DNA of 39,736 nt. It comes from Pseudomonas sp. (GTDB lineage Bacteria > Pseudomonadota > Gammaproteobacteria > Pseudomonadales > Pseudomonadaceae). A program made the translations under genes and the position numbers. Shown here piece by piece: positions 33,653-39,736 of the stretch. The DNA is taken from positions 1 to 39,736 of the forward strand of contig NZ_JAUXXP010000062.1 of the NCBI RefSeq assembly GCF_030684895.1. Direction: 5' to 3'. Below the pieces are notes generated by a model that searched no databases, was not told the DNA's origin, and was given only the letters and a program-made list of their open reading frames with translations. Every line of letters starts with the position of its first letter. Positions within the stretch are counted from its first letter, which is position 1.

Positions 33653-35458
33653 TTAGTAGCCCAGAGCAAAATGCTCTTCGTCCATATCCATCAGGTTGTT
33701 GGCACCAGACAGCATGGCGTCAACGTGCGCACGGGTGCGCGGCAGAATGCGTGCGAAGTAGAAGTTGGCAGTCTGCAGCTTGGCCTTGTAGAAAGCCTCG
33801 TCTTCAGTACCTGCAGCAATCTTCTCGGCAGCCAGGCGAGCCATATCAGCCCAGAAGTAAGCCAGGCAGACGTAACCGGAATACATCAGGTAATCCACCG
33901 AAGCGGCGCCGACTTCTTCACGGTCCTTCATGGCGGCCATGCCCACTTTCATGGTGATGTCGCCCCACTCTTTGTTCAGCTTGGCCAGTGGTGCAACCAG
34001 CGCTTTGACAGCGTCGTTGCCTTCGTTGGCCTGGCAGAACTTGTGCACGATCTTGGTGAAGCCTTTCAGCGCTTCGCCTTGAGTCTGCAGCACTTTACGG
34101 CCCAGCAGGTCGAGTGCCTGGATACCGGTGGTGCCTTCGTACAGCATGGAGATACGGCTGTCGCGAACGTTCTGCTCCATGCCCCACTCGGCGATAAAGC
34201 CGTGGCCGCCATAGATCTGTACGCCGTGGTTGGCAGCTTCAAAGCCAACTTCGGTCATGAATGCTTTGGCGATAGGCGTGAGGAAAGCCAGCAGTGCGTC
34301 GGCTTGCTTCTTCTCGGCTTCGTCTTTGCTGTACTTGACGATATCAACCTGCTTGGCGGTGAAGTACACCATAGCGCGGTTGCCTTCGGCGAACGCTTTC
34401 ATGGTCAGCAGCATGCGACGCACGTCCGGGTGGACGATGATCGGGTCAGCGGCTTTTTCCGGCGCTTTCGGGCCAGTCAGGGAACGCATTTGCAGACGCT
34501 CACGAGCGTACTTGAGGCCGCCCTGGAAACCGATTTCAGCGTGAGCCAGACCTTGCAGAGCAGTACCCAGACGCGCGGTGTTCATAAAGGTGAACATGCA
34601 GTTCAAGCCTTTGTTCGCCGGGCCGATCAGGTAACCGGTAGCACCGTCAAAGTTCATCACGCAGGTGGCGTTACCGTGGATGCCCATCTTGTGCTCGAGC
34701 GAGCCACAGGAAACGGCGTTACGTGCGCCAACGGTGCCGTCAGCGTTAACCGAGAACTTCGGCACGATAAACAGCGAGATGCCTTTGGTGCCTTGCGGCG
34801 CGTCGGGCAGGCGGGCCAGCACGATGTGGACGATGTTATCGGCCATGTCGTGTTCGCCAGCGGAGATGAAGATTTTGGTGCCGGATACTTTGTACGAGCC
34901 ATCAGCCTGAGGCTCAGCCTTGGTACGCAGCATGCCCAGATCGGTGCCGCAATGCGGCTCGGTCAGGCACATGGTGCCAGTCCATTCACCGGATACCAGT
35001 TTGGTCAGGTAGGTGTGCTTCTGATCGTCAGTACCGTGCTCGGCAATGGTGTTCATCGCGCCGTGCGACAGGCCTGGGTACATGCCCCACGACCAGTTCG
35101 AGGTACCGACCATTTCGCTGACAACCAGACCCAGGGACTCCGGCAGGCCTTGGCCGCCGTGGTCAACGTCGTGGGCCAGGCTCGGCCAGCCACCTTCTAC
35201 ATACTGCTTGTAGGCAGCTTTGAAGCCGGTAGGGGTTTTCACGCCTTCGGCGGACCAGGTGCAACCTTCGGTGTCACCTACACGATTCAGTGGCGAAAGC
35301 ACTTGCTCACAGAACTTGGCGCCTTCTTCAAGGATGGCGTCGACCATGTCCGGAGTAGCGTCCTGGCAGCCAGGCAGGCTCTGATAATGCGCTTCGTAGC
35401 CGAGCAGTTCGTCGCGTACGAAACGGATATCACGCAAGGGGGCCTTGTAATCAGGCAT
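33653..35458 (-). CDS. Acyl-CoA dehydrogenase, paralogue 3 (PA0506-like, FadE type)
   Basis: A 601-residue acyl-CoA dehydrogenase: cap ([20 protein letters not shown]), beta domain with [13 protein letters not shown], helical domain with catalytic Glu in [13 protein letters not shown], and C-terminal tail ending [12 protein letters not shown]. It performs the first oxidation of fatty acid beta-oxidation. Position next to the bio genes matches PA0506, a long-chain-preferring FadE in P. aeruginosa (recalled). The ATG at 35458 follows AGAGGT. The promoter is the strongest in the window (TTGACA, 17 bp, TATGTT) and overlaps two PsrA-type operators, so derepression by long-chain acyl-CoA is likely. 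Confidence 0.92.
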   Translation of the reverse strand: MPDYKAPLRDIRFVRDELLGYEAHYQSLPGCQDATPDMVDAILEEGAKFCEQVLSPLNRVGDTEGCTWSAEGVKTPTGFKAAYKQYVEGGWPSLAHDVDHGGQGLPESLGLVVSEMVGTSNWSWGMYPGLSHGAMNTIAEHGTDDQKHTYLTKLVSGEWTGTMCLTEPHCGTDLGMLRTKAEPQADGSYKVSGTKIFISAGEHDMADNIVHIVLARLPDAPQGTKGISLFIVPKFSVNADGTVGARNAVSCGSLEHKMGIHGNATCVMNFDGATGYLIGPANKGLNCMFTFMNTARLGTALQGLAHAEIGFQGGLKYARERLQMRSLTGPKAPEKAADPIIVHPDVRRMLLTMKAFAEGNRAMVYFTAKQVDIVKYSKDEAEKKQADALLAFLTPIAKAFMTEVGFEAANHGVQIYGGHGFIAEWGMEQNVRDSRISMLYEGTTGIQALDLLGRKVLQTQGEALKGFTKIVHKFCQANEGNDAVKALVAPLAKLNKEWGDITMKVGMAAMKDREEVGAASVDYLMYSGYVCLAYFWADMARLAAEKIAAGTEDEAFYKAKLQTANFYFARILPRTRAHVDAMLSGANNLMDMDEEHFALGY

Positions 35459-35563
35459 AGCGGTTGACCTCTGCGGTGGATTCTTAGTGTGTAGGTGACC
35501 GGTTATTCGGTCGTTTTCGGGAGCAATCCCGGTGCTCGTCTGCCCCTTGGCAACCGAGCTAAT

Positions 35564-35607
35564 CAAACAAGCGTTTGAAACATACGTTTATGCCTATTTA
35601 ATGTCAA
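35564..35607 (-). promoter_or_regulatory. Sigma-70 promoter with two overlapping PsrA-like boxes
   Basis: On the minus strand TTGACA (35607-35602) and TATGTT (35584-35579) are spaced by 17 bp. Box 1 is CAAAC-AAGC-GTTTG (35564-35577) at the expected start of transcription, and box 2 is GAAAC-ATAC-GTTTA (35577-35590), covering the -10 element. Both fit the (G/C)AAAC-N2-4-GTTT(G/C) pattern of PsrA, the fatty-acid-responsive TetR repressor; box 2 has one mismatch. Confidence 0.75.
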
Positions 35608-35623
35608 GCACCCCAAGCGCCGT

Positions 35624-36403
35624 TCAGGCCACCAGATCGACAACCGGGGCCGGCGCCTGCAAACCGCTGAGCTGCTTGTACAGATCAAGACTAGGTGGTG
35701 GCGGCCGATCCTGCTGGACAGGCGCGGTGGATTTTTCCTCCTCCTCCGGCTTCTCTTCCTCGGCTTTTTTCCGCTGCTCGGCACGCGCTTCACTGGCGGC
35801 CTCTGCCTCACTGCGCTGCTGCTGCGCTAACAGGGCACGCGCTTCGGCCATTTGCGCCTGGGCTTGCGCCGCCACCTGACGATCCTGTGCCGACGGCTCG
35901 GCAGGCGCCAGGGCGGCGCGGATCACCACCTCCATCTTGCGCAGGGTGGCTTCCGGGTCGCTCGGGATCGGGCTGGTGTCGATGCCCACCTCACCGCCTA
36001 CCGCATAGCGCTTACCGTCCGGACCGCGCTCATAGGTATAGCTCGGCGCACCGGCATAGCGGCCACCGATGGCTGCGTGCGCCTGCTCGTGGGTGCGCAC
36101 CTCCTGATCACGGCTAACCAGCTTAGTGACTTCCAGTTGCTCAAGGCGTTGCTGCTGCGGGCTGGGCTCACCTTCAGCAGTTTTCGACTTATCGGAATTG
36201 GCCGAGGCGTCGGCTGGTTTATCGGCTTCTTCCCGCGCCGACGCCGATTGCTCATCGGCCAGCGGTTGGCTGGCAGTTATCGGCGCCTGGGCGGCGCGGG
36301 TGATATCGGGGGACACATCAGGGGAAACATTGGACGCAAGAAGCCGAGCCGGCAGTAGAGTTGCTGCAGGCGCAGGATAAGACGATGCGCCGCCAATCTG
36401 CAT
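35624..36403 (-). CDS. Putative metallopeptidase of the SprA-related (CJM1_0395) family
   Basis: A 259-residue protein. A low-complexity Ala/Ser/Pro-rich N terminus (1-90) precedes the conserved core (about 92-185): SRDQEVRTHEQAHAAIGGRY, with HEQAH (105-109) as the zinc-binding HEXXH motif, then YAGAPSYTYERGPDGKRYAV and GGEVGIDTSPIPSDPEATL. The C terminus (190-235) is a charged helix rich in Ala, Glu, Lys and Arg. No signal peptide is visible. The biochemical activity of the family is unproven, to my knowledge. The ATG at 36403 follows AGGAG. It lies 68 bp downstream of a small flagellar-rod-like gene on the same strand, so the two may be co-transcribed. Confidence 0.75.
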   Translation of the reverse strand: MQIGGASSYPAPAATLLPARLLASNVSPDVSPDITRAAQAPITASQPLADEQSASAREEADKPADASANSDKSKTAEGEPSPQQQRLEQLEVTKLVSRDQEVRTHEQAHAAIGGRYAGAPSYTYERGPDGKRYAVGGEVGIDTSPIPSDPEATLRKMEVVIRAALAPAEPSAQDRQVAAQAQAQMAEARALLAQQQRSEAEAASEARAEQRKKAEEEKPEEEEKSTAPVQQDRPPPPSLDLYKQLSGLQAPAPVVDLVA

Positions 36404-36471
36404 GCAATGACTCCTCGCCCCTGGCTGCTAAAACTCCGCAACAGAGCCGGACTACGCTCGGGGCAAGCGTA

Positions 36472-36771
36472 TCAAGCCGTTGTATCGATCAGGGTACCGA
36501 GCACTTCATCGGCGGTTTTCACCACCTTGGCTCCCGCTTCCGCCTCATTCTGACCTTGGCGCAGGGCGACCAGGCTTTCCGCCAAATCGGGGCGCGTCTG
36601 CTCGGCCGAGCTGGGTGCAGGATTGACCTGATTGGCCGGCGGCGTGGAGGTCGGCTGCTGTGGCTGGGTAACCGCATTGCTGGCGATATCCGCCGCAGCC
36701 TGATCGACCCGACGCTGGCCAGACTGAATGGTGCTGATGCCCGAGTTGAAGGCGCTTCCAGAAATTTCCAT
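36472..36771 (-). CDS. Mini flagellar rod/hook-like protein (PA0505 position)
   Basis: A 99-residue protein. Its first 30 residues (MEISGSAFNSGISTIQSG, then QRRVDQAAADIASN) resemble the N-terminal helix of FlgB/FlgC/FlgE-type rod and hook proteins. Its last 38 (DLAESLVALRQGQNEAEAGA, then KVVKTADEVLGTLID) resemble their C-terminal helix. Only a Pro/Gln-rich linker of about 30 residues replaces the usual middle domains. The ATG at 36771 has CGGAG upstream; an in-frame TTG two codons earlier is possible. It occupies the position of the hypothetical gene PA0505 between bioD and the dehydrogenases in P. aeruginosa. Function is unknown; the rod similarity is my reading by eye. Confidence 0.7.
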   Translation of the reverse strand: MEISGSAFNSGISTIQSGQRRVDQAAADIASNAVTQPQQPTSTPPANQVNPAPSSAEQTRPDLAESLVALRQGQNEAEAGAKVVKTADEVLGTLIDTTA

Positions 36772-36865
36772 GCCCAAGCTCCGCTATGGCAAACCACTAA
36801 CGCTTCAATTGAAGCAGAAATTGCTCGAAAAACGTACAAGCAAAAGGCTATGGCACCTGGCCTGC

Positions 36866-37555
36866 TTATAGCGCGCGGTGCAACAAATCGAGATTGAGAT
36901 AGCTGGAAACCGCAGCCGGCGTGGCCTCAGCCAGGCGCGGCAGATAGCCCAGACAGGGCGCAGGCAGACGTTCGGCCAAGGTGGCCAGATTGTCTTCAAG
37001 GCGCGAGGTGTGCGGGTCGACCAGATTGGCCACCCAGCCAGCCAGCGTCAGGCCGTCACGCAGGATTGCTTCTGCCGTCAGCAGCGCTTGATTGATGCAG
37101 CCCAGGCGCACGCCAACCACCAGAATCACCGGTAACTGCAGAGCAACTGCCAGATCAGACAAGGACGCCTGCCCAGCTAACGGCACGCGCCAACCGCCCG
37201 CGCCTTCGACAAGGGTAAAGTCCGCATGCTTATCCAGAATCGCCTGCACCGGCCCCTGCAGCGCGGCAACATCCAGCAATACACCCACTTCGCGCGCGGC
37301 CAGATGCGGGGCAATCGCCGGCTCGAATGCCAGCGGATTGACCTCCTCGTAACGCAGCGCCAGGGTGCATTCGCCAAGCAGCGCCAGGGCGTCGTCGTTG
37401 CGCAAGCCATCCGCTGTGCGCACGCAGCCGGATGCCACCGGTTTGGCCGCCGCAGTCGACAGCCCCGCCATTCGCGCCGCATGCAGCAGACCGGCGGCGA
37501 TGGTGGTTTTACCGATTTCTGTATCGGTGCCGGTGACGAAAAAAGTCGTGCTCAT
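36866..37555 (-). CDS. bioD: Dethiobiotin synthetase BioD
   Basis: A 229-residue ATP-dependent enzyme that closes the ureido ring of 7,8-diaminopelargonate to give dethiobiotin, using CO2. The P-loop GTDTEIGKT lies at residues 9-17, the substrate/metal region AKPVASGC at about 38-45, and EGAGGWRVPL near 120. The ATG at 37555 starts one base after the bioC stop codon, so the genes are tightly coupled. A start 27 codons upstream inside bioC has no support. It is the last bio gene of the operon. Confidence 0.94.
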   Translation of the reverse strand: MSTTFFVTGTDTEIGKTTIAAGLLHAARMAGLSTAAAKPVASGCVRTADGLRNDDALALLGECTLALRYEEVNPLAFEPAIAPHLAAREVGVLLDVAALQGPVQAILDKHADFTLVEGAGGWRVPLAGQASLSDLAVALQLPVILVVGVRLGCINQALLTAEAILRDGLTLAGWVANLVDPHTSRLEDNLATLAERLPAPCLGYLPRLAEATPAAVSSYLNLDLLHRAL

Positions 37556-37556
37556 A

Positions 37557-38363
37557 TCAATCCTTACGCAGTACGCCGTAAACCACCTGATAGGTCGCCG
37601 GCAGGCCTTGCGGCTGGCGGAACTGTTCATAGGCATTGAGCAGCGCCAGCATGCGCGCCCGCCCGGTCAAACCGCCTGGCCGGCCGGGGTTGAGGTTGTG
37701 CGCACCTAGGGCCTTTAGCTCATGGGTCAGGCTGCGCACATCCGGGTAATAAAGAGTCTCTGGCGTGACGTGCAAGGTGAGCGGCGCCAAGCTGCTGTCG
37801 CCGCACAGGCGCTGATAATCCTCAAAGCGGCGGAAGCGATTGACGTGAACAAAGCCATCCACCGCCTGCCAGCTGTCGCGCAGCTCCTGCAGGGTGCCGA
37901 CACACAGGCTGCTAAAGGCCAGCACGCCGCCGGGGCGCAGCACCCGTGCGGCTTCACTGAGCACGGCGGCAAAGTCCGCGCACCACTGCAGCGCCAGACT
38001 AGAGAACAGCAGGTCGCAGGACGCATCGCGCAACGGCAAACGCTCGGCATCGCCAGCAATAAACTGCTGCGCGCCGCCCAGCGGCAGGGCGTGCTGCAGC
38101 ATGCCTTCGGCGATATCCACAGCCACGCCCTGGCTGGCGGGAAAACGCTCGCCCAAGGCGCGGCTGAAATAGCCCGTGCCGCACCCCAGGTCGAGCCAAC
38201 GCGCCGGGCTGATCGTGGCCGGTAGCTGCGCCAGCAACTGCTGACCGACATTGCGCTGCAGAGCTGCCACGCTGTCGTAGCTCTCAGCCGCGCGGGAGAA
38301 CGACGCCGCTACCTGACGCTTGTCCGGCAGGCCGCCGAGTGGTTCATGGGCCAGATCAGTCAT
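37557..38363 (-). CDS. bioC: Malonyl-ACP O-methyltransferase BioC
   Basis: A 268-residue SAM-dependent methyltransferase. The SAM-binding motif is [15 protein letters not shown] (about residues 56-70), followed by [12 protein letters not shown] and the [11 protein letters not shown] and [21 protein letters not shown] stretches typical of BioC. It methylates malonyl-ACP to disguise it as a primer for pimelate synthesis. The ATG at 38363 overlaps the end of bioH by eight bases; a start 21 codons earlier, inside bioH, is unsupported. Confidence 0.93.
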   Translation of the reverse strand: MTDLAHEPLGGLPDKRQVAASFSRAAESYDSVAALQRNVGQQLLAQLPATISPARWLDLGCGTGYFSRALGERFPASQGVAVDIAEGMLQHALPLGGAQQFIAGDAERLPLRDASCDLLFSSLALQWCADFAAVLSEAARVLRPGGVLAFSSLCVGTLQELRDSWQAVDGFVHVNRFRRFEDYQRLCGDSSLAPLTLHVTPETLYYPDVRSLTHELKALGAHNLNPGRPGGLTGRARMLALLNAYEQFRQPQGLPATYQVVYGVLRKD

Positions 38364-39087
38364 CACCGGCCTCATGCAGAAAGGCCTGAATCGCTGCGGC
38401 AATTTCATGCGGGCGCTCCAGGGCAAAGGCGTGGCTGGCGTTATCGATCAGGCCGATCTCGACATCCGGCAGCAGCGCCAGCAAGGCCTGCGCGGCGCTC
38501 GCCGGAACCAAGGCATCCTGACCGGCGAACAGATGCAATTGCGGACCGACAAAGGCCTGCAGTGCAGTCCGCGTATCCAGGTCGGCGAGCAGATCCAGCC
38601 CGGCCAGTAGCAGCTCGGGCTGCGCCTGCGGAGCCGCCGCCTGTAATTGCCGCGACAGGCCGCGAGCATCCGCCGCACCCTGGGCACAAAGCAGAGCAAA
38701 ACGCTTCAAGGTAGCGGAGGCATCGGCGGCGCAGCCCTGGCGGAAGGCGTTAAAAGTCTCGGCAGACATCGCCGCAGGCCAGCCTGGCTCAGCCACAAAT
38801 CGCAGGTTGCTGGCCAGGGTCAGCACGCCACTGCAGCGTTCGCCACGACGCGCAGCCAGTTCGGCGGCGAGCATGCCACCCAGAGACCAGCCGCCGAGCC
38901 AGGCGTCCTGTGGCAGGTTGGCGTCCAGCTCATCCAGCCAGTCGGCCGGGTCACTGGAATCCAATACAGGCAGCGGTTCGACCTGCACCTGCAAACGTGG
39001 ATCAAGGCCGCGCAGGGCCTCGGCCAGCGGCTGCAACGGCGCGACACCGAGGCCCCAGCCGGGCAGCAGAATCAGCCGATCACGCAC
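38356..39087 (-). CDS. bioH: Pimeloyl-ACP methyl ester carboxylesterase BioH
   Basis: A 243-residue alpha/beta hydrolase. The opening [13 protein letters not shown] and nucleophile elbow [13 protein letters not shown] (Ser68) are typical of BioH; the acid is probably Asp in [10 protein letters not shown] and the His is in [11 protein letters not shown]. It removes the methyl group from pimeloyl-ACP methyl ester, ending chain elongation. The start is GTG at 39087, overlapping the bioF stop by eight bases. Confidence 0.93.
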   Translation of the reverse strand: MRDRLILLPGWGLGVAPLQPLAEALRGLDPRLQVQVEPLPVLDSSDPADWLDELDANLPQDAWLGGWSLGGMLAAELAARRGERCSGVLTLASNLRFVAEPGWPAAMSAETFNAFRQGCAADASATLKRFALLCAQGAADARGLSRQLQAAAPQAQPELLLAGLDLLADLDTRTALQAFVGPQLHLFAGQDALVPASAAQALLALLPDVEIGLIDNASHAFALERPHEIAAAIQAFLHEAGDD

Positions 39088-39736
39088 GGGCGGCAGCCTC
39101 GCCAGCCAGCAGCGGCCAGCATTCGGCCAGGGCTTCCAGCAGCAGCTCCAATTGCGCCAGGCTATGCGCGGCGGACAGGGTCACGCGCAGGCGGGCGCTG
39201 CCGGACGGTACGGTGGGCGGTCGAATCGCGGTAACCAGCAGACCGCGTTCGCGCAGCATCTGTGACAGCTGCAGGGCGCGACCACTGTCGCCGATCAGGA
39301 TTGGTTGAATCGGCGTGGCGCTGTCCATCAGCTCCAGGCCGATGGCCTGGGCGCCTTGGCGGAAGCGCTTGATCAATGCATTCAGATGCTCGCGTCGCCA
39401 GTGCTCGCTGCGCAGCAATTCCAGGCTTTTCAGGGTGGCGCAGGCCAGCGCCGGTGGCTGGCTGGTGGTGTAGATGTAGGGGCGAGCGAACTGCACCAAG
39501 GTTTCGATCAGCTCCTCGCTGCCGGCAACAAAGGCGCCGGCCGTACCGAAGGCCTTGCCCAGGGTGCCGACCAGCACCTGCACATCGTCCATGCCCAGGC
39601 CAAAGTGCTCAACGATGCCGCCGCCGGTGGCGCCCAGCGGGCCGAAGCCATGGGCATCGTCGACCATCACCCAGGCCTTGGCGCGGCGCGCTTCGGCGCA
39701 CAGCGAGGGCAGATCGGCCAGGTCGCCGTCCATGCT
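39080..39736 (-). CDS. bioF: 8-amino-7-oxononanoate synthase BioF, C-terminal part (5' end outside window)
   Basis: 218 residues are visible and the gene continues beyond the right edge. The PLP enzyme condenses pimeloyl-ACP and L-alanine. Visible landmarks are [18 protein letters not shown] with the PLP-binding Asp and His, the Schiff-base lysine in [13 protein letters not shown], and [11 protein letters not shown], all standard for the family. Its stop overlaps bioH by eight bases. About 390 residues are usual, so some 170 N-terminal residues are missing. Confidence 0.94.
   Translation of the reverse strand, partial: SMDGDLADLPSLCAEARRAKAWVMVDDAHGFGPLGATGGGIVEHFGLGMDDVQVLVGTLGKAFGTAGAFVAGSEELIETLVQFARPYIYTTSQPPALACATLKSLELLRSEHWRREHLNALIKRFRQGAQAIGLELMDSATPIQPILIGDSGRALQLSQMLRERGLLVTAIRPPTVPSGSARLRVTLSAAHSLAQLELLLEALAECWPLLAGEAAARA

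Noticed and set aside
30292..35467. Two frames of about 600 codons on the plus strand opposite the acyl-CoA dehydrogenases
   Set aside because: The two antisense frames resemble each other only because the genes beneath are paralogues; no ribosome-binding sites or domains.
1..39736. Search for tRNA, rRNA, riboswitch and prophage signatures
   Set aside because: No cloverleaf, rRNA segment, known riboswitch core, integrase or phage structural gene was recognised by eye.

Overview
The window looks like a Pseudomonas chromosome. It is GC-rich, its spacers carry Pseudomonas-type REP hairpins, and the gene order bioF-bioH-bioC-bioD, small protein, then 600-residue acyl-CoA dehydrogenases matches, from memory, P. 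aeruginosa PA0501-PA0508. I cannot name the species. I see no rRNA, tRNA, CRISPR array or prophage.

Layout. 1-1725 is a small accessory patch: the edge of an IS3-family element next to a decapitated DUF262/DUF1524-type (GmrSD-like) protein, then a winged-helix/nucleotidyltransferase (MNT) gene overlapping a HEPN-like gene, preceded by a perfect 24-bp inverted repeat. 1888-4491 holds two membrane c-di-GMP proteins (EAL, then GGDEF), both on the minus strand. 4722-9838 is a sigma-54 enhancer-binding regulator, a GntP-family permease and a CoA-transferase; the spacer has a well-spaced -24/-12 promoter, upstream palindromes and a Crc/Hfq-type A-rich motif at the permease start. 10121-13193 is an agmatinase and a polyamine-type binding protein, divergent from a LysR gene. 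13237-18288 carries a small hypothetical gene, an M48 protease/LemA pair, and a TetR / alpha-beta hydrolase / hotdog thioesterase run. 18723-19379 encodes a secreted endonuclease-I-like protein that has lost its catalytic Glu-His pair.

19387-28077 is a complete histidine utilisation locus: hutI-hutG-(small ORF)-YjiH-type transporter-hutU-hutH-hutC on the minus strand, with hutD divergent. HutC-type operators (TGTA-N2-TACA) sit at both divergent starts. HutG is the ureohydrolase-type formimidoylglutamase, so this locus encodes the four-enzyme route to glutamate rather than the HutF route common in pseudomonads.

28305-35458 holds three paralogous acyl-CoA dehydrogenases with a GGDEF gene between the second and third. 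The bio-proximal paralogue has a strong sigma-70 promoter overlapped by two PsrA-like boxes. 35624-36771 encodes a HEXXH putative metallopeptidase and a 99-residue protein resembling the two ends of a flagellar rod/hook protein joined directly. 36866 to the right edge is the biotin operon bioF(partial)-bioH-bioC-bioD with overlapping or abutting genes.

The observations I consider most worth following are the wHTH-MNT/HEPN pair, the small YjiH-linked ORF in the hut operon, the inactive-looking endonuclease, the mini rod-like protein, and the PsrA and Crc regulatory sites. No wholly unprecedented multi-gene system is evident.
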